Part shown: piece by piece, positions 9,701 through 15,853 of the stretch
How positions within the stretch are numbered: the first letter of the stretch is position 1
How the letters are laid out: each line of letters starts with the position of its first letter
NCBI GenBank assembly: GCA_039816955.1
Contig: JBCBWU010000009.1
Location: 4,226 to 68,225, forward strand
Reading direction: 5' to 3'
From: Lewinella sp039816955
GTDB lineage: Bacteria > Bacteroidota > Bacteroidia > Chitinophagales > Saprospiraceae
DNA: 64,000 nt
Position numbers and translations under genes: made by a program
The notes under the pieces: model-generated
What the model saw: only the letters and a program-made list of their open reading frames with translations
Told to the model about the DNA's origin: nothing
The model's database searches: none

Positions 9701-10144
9701 GACGGTCTAGACTTTTGGTACTGGGCAGTAGTGGGGCAGAATGTAGGTACGGGCAGCGTAAGCTTCCGCCGCCGCATTTCTACCATTACCATTCCGGTGA
9801 AGAGCTTCAACCCCGACTTTGGTGGTGATCTATACTATGATTTCATCATCCCTCAAACGGTTAACGCCGAGGAGGAACTGGAGCAGGTACGCCGCTTTAG
9901 CATCTACCCCAACCCCGCGCAGGACTACACTACGCTGGAGCTAACGGGCTTCATCGGCGAGAACGTAGACTGGCAACTGCTGGACATGACCGGCCGCGTC
10001 TTAAATGCTGGCCAAACCACCGTGGTGGACCAAGAGCAGCGCCTGCGCCTTGAAACTGCCAACTTGCCAGCCGGGCTGTACACCGTGCGGGTACTAGCTG
10101 CGGGTAAGCAATACGTGAAGGAAGTGGCGGTAATGCCGCGTTAA
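6707..10144 (+). CDS. Secreted peptide-N-glycosidase F-related protein with LamG domain and T9SS tail
   Basis: A protein of 1145 residues when started at the ATG at 6707, which begins directly with a signal peptide (M-R-R-Y-L-L-F-V-F-A ... F-G-Q); the frame is open upstream to 6545, but that part looks non-coding. A cysteine-containing N-terminal module with C-R-E-W-D-Y-S-C-N-T matches the PNGase F-related family. A LamG/concanavalin-type insert follows at about 284-450. A second PNGase F-like module around 740-800 contains N-P-I-Y-P-Q-G-G-T-W and D-R-A-G-W-C-P-G. The last 80 residues are a type A T9SS sorting domain (I-Y-P-N-P ... L-P-A-G-L-Y-T-V). It should be exported and cell-surface attached or released, probably acting on glycoproteins. 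Catalytic residues were not individually verified, so activity is uncertain. Confidence 0.85.
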   Translation: MRRYLLFVFACLCCYSLFGQDTLRVQTLTWADDARSGFYTFPDNPGQTYEKILMRYNMRCHDVAVGSGNTGCREWDYSCNTFITDPNLLDSTRSIHPSHRISGFVGTEFPFTSEPYYSYTQYAQQQTNFTDTTSLNVAEIGEEEVALSLGDVTTQSRAQYLYLAEDLQAAGLVAGPITALQMEVIRPGGTVPFLRLRLQEVDMEALSGETPLTDGFTEVFFRTIDFPDQAWVSFPFYQPFEWDGTSDLLLDVSSNGEIGTPYVQFAGSETVGNTGLGAIGENQHYLGMRGSGWLEVPTEALGMSQGVTVAFWSYGLSDILPANTSVFEAMDGANRRQMNVHLPWSNGQIYWDCGNDGSGYDRINKQANPEDYEGRWNHWAFTKDVASGTMEIYLNGELWHSGTGMTRPIMATRMNVGVNGNGGNPYPGDLDNFSMWQRALTAEEIQQIMFTEDIPGTHPAIADLILHYPLNEGTGLVATDVANGFDGSLIGPNWQAYRGREMPFDWLAIPYRFNARWEQGVHTTTNEDVFVVDSTEVYPNTVIEFAVNASNDLETTSIYETYAATETYLYDEAGNILATYPLESEGTINITDLIYHTKRPAKFEILSLVTPYGNGLDLGPEGKTFTFDVTDFGPILKGEKFMSLEMGGQNQEEMDIEFLFITGTPTRDVISVENIWPFARGWYEPIQNNDLFEPRELTLNPAADAYKLRLSVTGHGQNGEFVPREHYLNVDGGSQDFRFDVWKACGQNPIYPQGGTWIFDRAGWCPGMATDLHEYMLPESVGSSVELDYGVNGAFMDQANYLVSSQLVTYGPPNFTLDAAVEDVIRPSQKVEHERFNPLCDDPIVVIKNNGTSPITSLEINYGVVNGNSDTYTWSGDPIAFGSTRQIALPVDGYLFWQSNEDEPEFYVSISAPNGGTDEYSANDQMNTSFVPADILDYEEMIFRFRTNNRPAENSYQIRDASGEVVMQRSGMQAATEYLDEVMLPPGCYSLTVEDSGGDGLDFWYWAVVGQNVGTGSVSFRRRISTITIPVKSFNPDFGGDLYYDFIIPQTVNAEEELEQVRRFSIYPNPAQDYTTLELTGFIGENVDWQLLDMTGRVLNAGQTTVVDQEQRLRLETANLPAGLYTVRVLAAGKQYVKEVAVMPR

Positions 10145-10218
10145 TTGACGTTGTTGCGGGTTATACGGTCGTTTATGCGCAATTGGGTGCGTGTAGACGA
10201 TCGTTGCTGTCGCAATAC

Positions 10219-10243
10219 TCTGCTCCGCTCCGCGCTGAGCAGA
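10219..10243 (+). terminator. Possible terminator hairpin
   Basis: A perfect 7-bp inverted repeat TCTGCTC ... GAGCAGA with an 11-base loop lies about 75 bp after the PNGase F-related gene. It lacks a clear T-run, so it is only a weak terminator candidate. Confidence 0.3.
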
Positions 10244-10295
10244 CTAAAATTGTCGCTTCCGAGCACTTGGCACTAAATAGGGAAAAAATAGGAAC

Positions 10296-10811
10296 ATGAA
10301 CTATAGCAATTTACTCCTAATACTAGCATCGATCTTAATTTTTCAAGTTGGCTGTGGAGAGGATACTTCTGAAGAGACAGAAGGAATCAAGCCTCAAATA
10401 GAAAACTTTGAAGAAGAAAAAGCCGCAATATTGCAGGTGTTAAACGATGAAACTAAAGCCGCTTTTGACCGTGATTATCAAAGCTGGAAAGATAAATGGG
10501 TACATGAGAAATATGTTACCAAGACCTACATGAATTTTGCAGATAGCACCATGACGGAAACCTTGGGTTGGAATGAAATCGATGAGTTTGTTAGAACCTA
10601 TATAGAAGAGCATCCTGAACCCGCTCCATTGCCAACCTTGGTTGATGCAATTGATGTTCGATTGTACGGAAATGGCGCATGGGTAAGTTATGAGCAAAAC
10701 GATTCGGAAAGAGGGTTGAAAAGAGAAACGAGATTAATGGAAAAAGAAAATGGGCAGTGGAAAATAGCAGGAATGCAAACAATTATATATGGATTCAAAA
10801 ATGAAGAATAA
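10296..10811 (+). CDS. Lipoprotein with NTF2/SnoaL-like domain
   Basis: A 171-residue lipoprotein. The N terminus is a signal peptide ending in a lipobox, F-Q-V-G-C, with the lipidated cysteine at residue 20, followed by an acidic linker. From about residue 40 the sequence (K-A-A-I-L-Q-V-L-N-D-E-T-x-A-A-F near the start; a W-K-D-K-W-V segment; R-E-T-R-L-M-E-K-E-N-G-Q-W-K-I-A-G near the end) follows the pattern of NTF2/SnoaL-like cone-shaped domains, as in DUF4440-type proteins. Such domains bind small ligands or are catalytically inert; no function can be named. The gene stands alone. Confidence 0.75.
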   Translation: MNYSNLLLILASILIFQVGCGEDTSEETEGIKPQIENFEEEKAAILQVLNDETKAAFDRDYQSWKDKWVHEKYVTKTYMNFADSTMTETLGWNEIDEFVRTYIEEHPEPAPLPTLVDAIDVRLYGNGAWVSYEQNDSERGLKRETRLMEKENGQWKIAGMQTIIYGFKNEE

Positions 10812-10982
10812 GAAAGAAATCGGCTGCCAATAAAAGCTCAAAACGTTCATGAAGGCTATGCGCCGTCACATCATTTATGGATACTGCTCCATGGAACTAG
10901 CAACTATAGGTTTTAGCAGGATTATAATTAGATTTCGGAACTTTGTTCTAATGCTAAAATCTTTCATCTGAAATTAAAGCCG

Positions 10983-11597
10983 ATGAACCCAAATTATCAG
11001 GAAGCATTAGATCGTATTGAGGAAGTAAAGCGAAATAATTCGACTGAACTAGATTTATCTGGTTTAGGTATGGCTAAATTTCCAGAAGAAATATTTGAAT
11101 TAACTAGTTTAACTAAACTTGATGTTTCTTGGAACCAACCAACTGAAATTCCTGAAAATATTGGCGATCTGACTAGTTTGGTTTCGCTGAGGTTATCTAG
11201 GAATGAGCTAACCACTATACCAGAATCTATTGGGGAATTATCCAATTTAGAAGTACTTCCTCATAGCAAGTAATCAATTATATAAGCTACCTGAAAATAT
11301 TGGAGTACTCACTAATTTAAATAATCTACAAATTCAGAACAATCAGCTAAGTATACTTTGGAGGAATTTGAAACCGCCTTCGGGCAGTTCCAAAGAACGG
11401 GTAAACCCTTGGTCTATACTTACTTTAAAGATGCTTCCATTAGCACGAGCAGCCTTAACCGAAGAGACGCCAATAGCCTGTTTGACTTTAAGGATAAGTT
11501 AGACGAATTAGGCCATTTCTATACGGTATACAAAAATGTTGAGGGTTTGCAACTGCACTTTAAAAAGCAGCTAGAAAAGGTATTGCCGAAACTTTGA
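10983..11597 (+). pseudogene. Broken leucine-rich-repeat / TIR-like (DUF4062-like) gene
   Basis: The first 90 codons encode leucine-rich repeats of the bacterial type (L-x-x-L-x-x-L-x-L-S-x-N-x-L-x-x-I-P-E-x-I-G). At about 11259 one extra base shifts the frame: shifting by one recovers two more repeats, with S-N-Q-L-Y-K-L-P-E-N-I-G and I-Q-N-N-Q-L. At about 11345-11352 the reading frame changes again. It then enters K-Y-T-L-E-E-F-E-x-A-F, G-K-P-L-V-Y-T-Y-F-K and L-G-H-F-Y-T-V-Y-K-N, which I recognise as the C-terminal half of a TIR/DUF4062-like domain usually found at the start of bacterial STAND/LRR proteins. The N-terminal half of that domain is missing. The locus is a rearranged relic of what was probably an NLR-like defence protein. 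Confidence 0.7.
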
Positions 11598-11723
11598 TGT
11601 AATGATGAGAATCGATCTTGACGCTGGATTATATATAGACCAATGCTCTTTTCAACTGCTACAGCTAAACGTATTTATTGTGGAGAAATGATTGAATAAG
11701 CTAAATAAATAGGATCGTTGCTT

Positions 11724-12338
11724 ATGGCTATAAGAATTGTCTTGTTAGTTGTTTTGAATTTTTATTTTTCAATCCTCTGCGCTCAGGATGAATCTAATTT
11801 CAGGATTGCCATTGAAACAGGTTTCTCTTTGTCAGAATCTGATTCTGAGGGGGTGAGCTTACTACTTGGGTTGGAACCAAAAGTAAGGCTAGCAAAGCGG
11901 ATGTATGCTGGTGTAAGATTCGGATTTATAACGAATACAAGTAATTATAATATTCAAAATGTTGCTCGTTATGAATTCGATACACGTCAGGATAATGCGA
12001 TGATTTTCTTTACTCCAAATTTGAGCTACTATCTAGACAAGTTGAGTTACAAAGGTCGTGATTATTCCTTTTACATTAGTTCAGGCTTAGGGTACTATTT
12101 ATTAAGCGGAATAGAATTACTAGATACAAATACGGGGAATACCAAAGAGATAGATGTTGAAAATCGTCTAGGGCTTAATTTGCGAGTAGGTTTTGAAGTT
12201 CAACGTTTAAAGGTTGGATTAGAATATAACCTGATTCCAAACGGTGAATTAAAAGATGTAAGGGATAACGATCAAAAAATAGGAGAGTTGAATAATAGCC
12301 ATTGGGCGATATCAGTCGGGTATGTTTTACATTTATAG
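11724..12338 (+). CDS. Outer-membrane beta-barrel protein
   Basis: A 204-residue exported protein starting at the ATG at 11724; a TTG two codons earlier is less likely. A signal peptide (M-A-I-R-I-V-L-L-V-V-L-N ... L-C-A-Q) is followed by alternating hydrophobic and polar strands with glycine and aromatic residues, such as M-Y-A-G-V-R-F-G-F, Y-S-F-Y-I-S-S-G-L-G-Y-Y and L-R-V-G-F-E-V. It ends in a typical last strand, W-A-I-S-V-G-Y-V-L-H-L. This is the pattern of an 8- to 10-strand outer-membrane barrel (OmpA/PorT-like fold). No specific function is evident. The surroundings are AT-rich accessory DNA. Confidence 0.75.
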   Translation: MAIRIVLLVVLNFYFSILCAQDESNFRIAIETGFSLSESDSEGVSLLLGLEPKVRLAKRMYAGVRFGFITNTSNYNIQNVARYEFDTRQDNAMIFFTPNLSYYLDKLSYKGRDYSFYISSGLGYYLLSGIELLDTNTGNTKEIDVENRLGLNLRVGFEVQRLKVGLEYNLIPNGELKDVRDNDQKIGELNNSHWAISVGYVLHL

Positions 12339-12460
12339 GATAGGGGTAAAGACTGAACTGCAATCTAACGATTGAGTGAGACGGTTGAAATATATCCAGG
12401 CACTTCCCCCGTCCAAACATACTCAGGCCAACGAGACGGTCCTTGACGATTTGCAGATAA

Positions 12461-12553
12461 GGGAATAAATGCGGTGCTGTCAGAAATAATAAGGTACCGC
12501 TGCAAAGAGAATTCTATAAATGGTTAGATGATACTGTAAAGAATGCCGAATAA
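12461..12553 (+). pseudogene. Short C-terminal gene remnant
   Basis: Within the 300-bp gap between the barrel gene and the retropepsin-like gene, one frame reads V-P-L-Q-R-E-F-Y-K-W-L-D-D-T-V-K-N-A-E before a TAA. This is protein-like, with helical and charged character, but it has no start codon and is closed upstream by a stop. It looks like the tail of a lost gene; the family is not recognised. Nothing else was seen in this gap. Confidence 0.35.
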
Positions 12554-12638
12554 GGAGCGACGAATAGGCCCGTTTATACACTGCTCTTAGCTGTAAGGGG
12601 TTTTGCGTATATTCTCTTGTTACCAATTAAACGAAAAT

Positions 12639-13556
12639 ATGGTTAAAGAAGCCCTCTCCTTTTTCGCACTTTTTTGGGTGGTACAGCTAGGGATGGCCCA
12701 AGAGAATCCCACCGCTGTCGAAAGCCAACCAGATACCATTGCTGTAGTGCTAACGGAACATAACAATGTTGCCCTAAAGGCAATCGTAAATGAAACCGAT
12801 ACCTTGACTTTAATGCTGCATACGGCGGTCAATGATGTGTCCTTGACGAAAGCAGCCACTGCTGGCCTGCGGAGTATTAAATTCAGTTCAGCGGATTCGG
12901 TAGAAAGTTGGGGTGGAACGAGCGAAAGTAGATACAGTGAAGGCAATTCCTTAAAAATCGGCGAGTTCAATTGGGAAGATGTTGGAATATGGGAGAGTGA
13001 ACATTCTGGTCATGATACCGATGGGAAATTTGGCTTGAATTTATTTGCGGGGAAAATAGTTGAACTAAACTTCGAAGAAGAATATCTGGTCATCCATGCT
13101 AGTCTTCCTGAGCTGAGTGATAGCTATAAACGCGTTCCGGTAATCAATAAAAATGGATTAATCTTCATTGAAGGGGAATGCGGATTTGATATAGATGTGG
13201 ATACCAATGAATTCCTCATCCATTCGGGTTATAGTGGTTCCCTGTTATTGGATGACGATTTTGTTGCTCGGAATAGCGTGGGTGAAAAAGTGGAGACCAT
13301 TAGTGAAAGCACCTTGAAAGATTCCTACGGAAATGAATTGAAGACAATTAACGCTATGCTGCCCACCTTTAGGCTTGGTGAAATTGAATTTTCAAATGTG
13401 CCAGTCGGCTTTTTTGCAGGTTCCATAAATCGCCAAAAAATGAGTGTGCTGGGGGGCGAAATTTTGAAGCGGTTTAATATCATTTTTGATCTGGAGCAGT
13501 CGGACATCTATTTACGTGCAAATCGGTTGCAAGGGATGCCATACCCCACAAAATAA
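12639..13556 (+). CDS. Secreted retropepsin-like protein without catalytic aspartates
   Basis: A 305-residue protein with signal peptide (M-V-K-E-A-L-S-F-F-A ... G-M-A-Q), starting at the ATG at 12639. The fold pattern resembles bacterial two-lobed aspartyl proteases: a strand entering the first active-site turn near residue 57, D-G-K-F-G-L-N-L-F near 129, a second active-site turn at 192-200, and V-L-G-G-E-I-L-K-R-F-N-I-I-F-D near the end. Where D-T-G is expected the first site reads H61-T-A and the second H195-S-G, so both catalytic aspartates are replaced by histidine. The protein is therefore probably not a conventional aspartyl protease; it could be a pseudoenzyme or belong to a divergent subfamily. 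Its stop is followed in frame by another small remnant. Confidence 0.6.
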   Translation: MVKEALSFFALFWVVQLGMAQENPTAVESQPDTIAVVLTEHNNVALKAIVNETDTLTLMLHTAVNDVSLTKAATAGLRSIKFSSADSVESWGGTSESRYSEGNSLKIGEFNWEDVGIWESEHSGHDTDGKFGLNLFAGKIVELNFEEEYLVIHASLPELSDSYKRVPVINKNGLIFIEGECGFDIDVDTNEFLIHSGYSGSLLLDDDFVARNSVGEKVETISESTLKDSYGNELKTINAMLPTFRLGEIEFSNVPVGFFAGSINRQKMSVLGGEILKRFNIIFDLEQSDIYLRANRLQGMPYPTK

Positions 13557-13730
13557 TTCCTTAACCAATATGTAGAGATCATCAAAATTTTCAATGGCGC
13601 TGGCGCAAGAAAGGATATGGAAGAACGCATTGAAGCGCTCTTTAGATTAGCTCTCAAAAATGCTACTCATAGCAGCTTGGTACACTTAAGGGATTACATG
13701 ATAGAAAAGGGTGTGCTAGGGAGTGGATAA
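13557..13730 (+). pseudogene. Small in-frame remnant after the retropepsin-like gene
   Basis: Directly after the TAA of the previous gene the same frame stays open for 57 codons and reads like protein: V-E-I-I-K-I-F-N-G-A-G-A-R-K-D, then a helical E-E-R-I-E-A-L-F-R-L-A-L-K, ending V-L-G-S-G. An ATG at 13617 could start a 37-residue peptide. Alternatively this is a leftover of a deleted gene. No family is recognised. It overlaps the tail of the opposing hypothetical gene, and both cannot be fully real. Confidence 0.35.
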
Positions 13731-14043
13731 GATGATAGCGATGCAGCGCGAAGTGACAAGCGCAACTGATAAATTGTTTACGAATAGGATCGTTGGTATT
13801 TACACCTGATACAAACCACAAGTCTCCATGAGTTGTGAAAGCATAAACATCAATGCCTTTAAACAGCGTCATGAGGTAGTCAATCAACTTGATCATGTCC
13901 AAGGACTTGGCCCTAAGCAGTTCGTTGGCCTCACCTAAACGCTCAAAAGTCTCCTTAAAGGTCGGAGAAGATTGATCAGCACATCTGATAAATGCCATAT
14001 AGAAATTTTGAGTTCCGTTATCATATTGTTGCGGTTTCCACAA
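13663..14043 (-). CDS. Hypothetical protein, 126 aa
   Basis: The first 90 residues look like genuine protein: an N-terminal M-W-K-P-Q-Q-Y-D-N-G segment, a long amphipathic helix (F-K-E-T-F-E-R-L-G-E-A-N-E-L-L) and a strand-rich D-V-Y-A-F-T-T-H-G-D-L-W-F-V-S-G-V part. The last 33 residues are cysteine-, histidine- and serine-rich and are antisense to the small remnant at 13557-13730, so the true C terminus may have been lost by frameshift. There is no signal peptide or membrane segment. I do not recognise the family. The gene diverges from the DUF2262 gene. Confidence 0.45.
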   Translation of the reverse strand: MWKPQQYDNGTQNFYMAFIRCADQSSPTFKETFERLGEANELLRAKSLDMIKLIDYLMTLFKGIDVYAFTTHGDLWFVSGVNTNDPIRKQFISCACHFALHRYHLIHSLAHPFLSCNPLSVPSCYE

Positions 14044-14123
14044 AGGTACGATTACCCCTTATTTCTCTGTCCTGTGAATCTTTCGCAACAGCCGAATTGA
14101 CGCAGTTTGTTATTATTTTGGGG

Positions 14124-14149
14124 TTTATACGCAAGGGCTTGCGTATAAA
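14124..14149. repeat. Perfect 12-bp inverted repeat upstream of the DUF2262 gene
   Basis: The arms TTTATACGCAAG (14124-14135) and CTTGCGTATAAA (14138-14149) are perfectly complementary with only two bases between them. The element ends 48 bp before the start of the AT-rich DUF2262 gene. It could be an operator, a cruciform boundary of a transferred cassette, or a terminator for leftward reading from upstream. Confidence 0.7.
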
Positions 14150-14197
14150 TTACCGTTGGCGTTAATTGAAAATAAAAATCCCATAAAGTTTATCGAA

Positions 14198-15136
14198 ATG
14201 AAAGAAACTTGGAATTATAATTTAATGGGTTTGTTGCAACAGGCAAAATCTGGCGATTCAAATAAGCTAATTGATTTTTTAAATAAATTTCCAACTCTTG
14301 CAATTGCAAATGACGACTATACAGTTTTAGTCGTATTAAGACATTTTAATGTTCACTATTGGGGCGAGAATAATAGAATGGTTACAAATGTACATCCTGA
14401 GACTGAAGATTTTCATTGGGGTATAGTATTAGTAACTGCTAATGATGATGGTTCGGGAAGTAGTAGCAATATTTGTTTACCTAATAATCGAAATTATATA
14501 GGGTTAAAAATTAATGGAAAAGAGATTGAAATTTTATCGGAAGATAATCAGGTAGTAAAAACTAATGTAATGGAACTTTTTCGTAAACTTCGATTTTTTC
14601 TCGAGTTTAAAGAAGAGGATTTAGAAATAGCTTTTAATAGTTTATGTAATGAAAAGTACCCAAAGAAAAAAGTAAGGAAGCCTAAAGTAAAAGACAGAGT
14701 TATCAAAGTTCAATCGATTGGAGAATTAAAGTACAACGAAGAATTGGAATGGTATGAAGGAGAGGTAGAAATTAATAATGTTTTAGCTGGGTTAAGTATA
14801 AACTATACAACTCCGAAGAAATTTGAAAAACTCATCTCATTTGTAACCACCCAATTCAAAAATAGATTTTATGATAAGATACTTCTGGAAATGGAAGGAG
14901 AAATGATTGCACTAAAAAATGATACATGGCTTGGAGAAAATGAAGAGACAGGAGAAGAAGAATTACCCATTACAGCTAAGGAATTTAGAATAAGAATTTC
15001 AATAGAATCTATCGTCTTTCGTGAAGATGGCTCTTCAACAATCTATTGTAATGATGGTGATGTTTTTTGGGGACACTTAATAGAAATAAACATTGATAAA
15101 AAAGGAAATTATAAGAATTCTAATTTAGTAGGATAA
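14198..15136 (+). CDS. DUF2262 domain protein in AT-rich DNA
   Basis: A 312-residue soluble protein. I start it at the ATG at 14198, because the upstream TTG at 14156 would put a poor leader in front. The C-terminal 130 residues match the DUF2262 pattern: a W-L-G-E-N-E segment, then I-T-A-K-E-F-R-x-R-I-S-I-E-S-I, then N-D-G-D-V-F-W-G-H. The N-terminal half is unassigned and contains a basic K-K-K-V-R-K-P-K-V-K linker at about 160-170. Members of this family often occur alone in variable regions, and some resemble immunity or defence-associated proteins; no activity is known to me. Codon use is strikingly AT-rich compared with flanking genes, suggesting acquisition by transfer. Confidence 0.75.
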   Translation: MKETWNYNLMGLLQQAKSGDSNKLIDFLNKFPTLAIANDDYTVLVVLRHFNVHYWGENNRMVTNVHPETEDFHWGIVLVTANDDGSGSSSNICLPNNRNYIGLKINGKEIEILSEDNQVVKTNVMELFRKLRFFLEFKEEDLEIAFNSLCNEKYPKKKVRKPKVKDRVIKVQSIGELKYNEELEWYEGEVEINNVLAGLSINYTTPKKFEKLISFVTTQFKNRFYDKILLEMEGEMIALKNDTWLGENEETGEEELPITAKEFRIRISIESIVFREDGSSTIYCNDGDVFWGHLIEINIDKKGNYKNSNLVG

Positions 15137-15265
15137 AAAAACTACCGCTAACATTGTGTAAAACGGCAATATGGGCTATGCGCCCATGTACGCTTCCCAA
15201 TAAGCGCAACCGCAATTTAGTAGAAAAGAGTTTCTATCTTTCCTAACGTTTAAAATCGCGATGAG
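15137..15265. other. Gap with a small hairpin before the IS relic
   Basis: It contains the stem ATGGGC/GCCCAT (15171-15187) and the phrase ACCGCTAACATTG. A related phrase, GGCGTTAATTG, lies just before the DUF2262 gene. The pair may mark the borders of a transferred cassette, but neither fits the integron attC consensus. Confidence 0.35.
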
Positions 15266-15553
15266 ATGCGAAAAAGTAAATTCAGTAAAAAGCAACGGCT
15301 AGAGATTTTGGCCAAATGGGACACTGGCAGTTCTGTAGATGAACTGCGCCGAGCGTACTAGGTCAGTGCTGCAACGCTCTATAATTGGAAAAAAGATAAA
15401 GTCACGCAGGAGGATGATACGCTGCGTGAGCTTAAACAGTTGCAAGCGGAGAATGCTCGCCTGAAAAAGATGTATGCGAATTTGAGCATGGATCACGAGA
15501 TTCTCCAGGAGGGCTACGAGATGCTAAAAAAGTGGCAAGCTCAGACCCCATAA
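15266..15553 (+). pseudogene. IS3-family transposase OrfA, inactivated
   Basis: The frame from the ATG at 15266 begins R-K-S-K-F-S-K-K-Q-R-L-E-I-L and continues through a helix-turn-helix (V-S-A-A-T-L-Y-N-W-K-K-D-K) into a leucine-zipper-like coiled coil (L-R-E-L-K-Q-L-Q-A-E-N-A-R-L-K-K-M-Y), ending at 15553. This is the standard OrfA of IS3/IS150-like elements. It is interrupted by a TAG at 15359-15361, exactly where a glycine normally precedes V-S-A-A-T-L-Y. No OrfB with the DDE domain follows, so this is a dead insertion-sequence fragment. No terminal inverted repeats were identified. Confidence 0.85.
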
Positions 15554-15625
15554 AAACCTGGGCTATCAATCGCCAATGAACCACGAAAAAGCAAACGAGA
15601 ATTTCTACTATTCCGTGGTTGCTGC

Positions 15626-15778
15626 TTAGGGGAAGCGTACCCTGGCTACTACTGCTTCATGCTCTACCTGGAGAAGCAAGATGGTATCATGGTCTTTGCC
15701 GGCAACCGCGCAGAGATAGAGGTAGACGACACGGGCTACTTCTTGAACAAAGTGATTGAGGTACTGGCACAGCAGTAG
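15626..15778 (+). pseudogene. C-terminal relic of a serine hydrolase (beta-lactamase-like family)
   Basis: A 50-codon open frame without a start reads Y-P-G-Y-Y-C-F-M-L-Y-L-E-K-Q-D-G-I-M-V-F-A-G-N, then V-I-E-V-L-A-Q-Q before TAG. The F-M-L-Y-L-E-K-Q-D-x-I-x-V pattern followed by a short helix matches the last strand and helix of class C beta-lactamase/D-alanyl-carboxypeptidase-like serine hydrolases. Everything upstream of it has been lost. It lies directly after the IS relic, which suggests that insertion or deletion at the element destroyed the gene. Confidence 0.5.
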
Positions 15779-15853
15779 TGCTAGTTTCTCTTTGTTTATG
15801 AGTTATCGGAGAACTCCAAGTTCTTCGATAACTCTCATTGCCACCAAATTTGA

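Noticed and set aside
14150..15160. Integron gene cassette with attC sites around the DUF2262 gene
   Set aside because: The border phrases resemble GTTAA/CTAAC motifs but do not fit the RYYYAAC ... GTTRRRY consensus or its spacing, and no integrase is present.
15359..15361. Two genes with internal TAG codons (GAF-LuxR and IS3 OrfA) as evidence for amber recoding
   Set aside because: TAG also serves as the normal stop of intact genes here, for example rbfA, so genome-wide TAG reassignment is unlikely.
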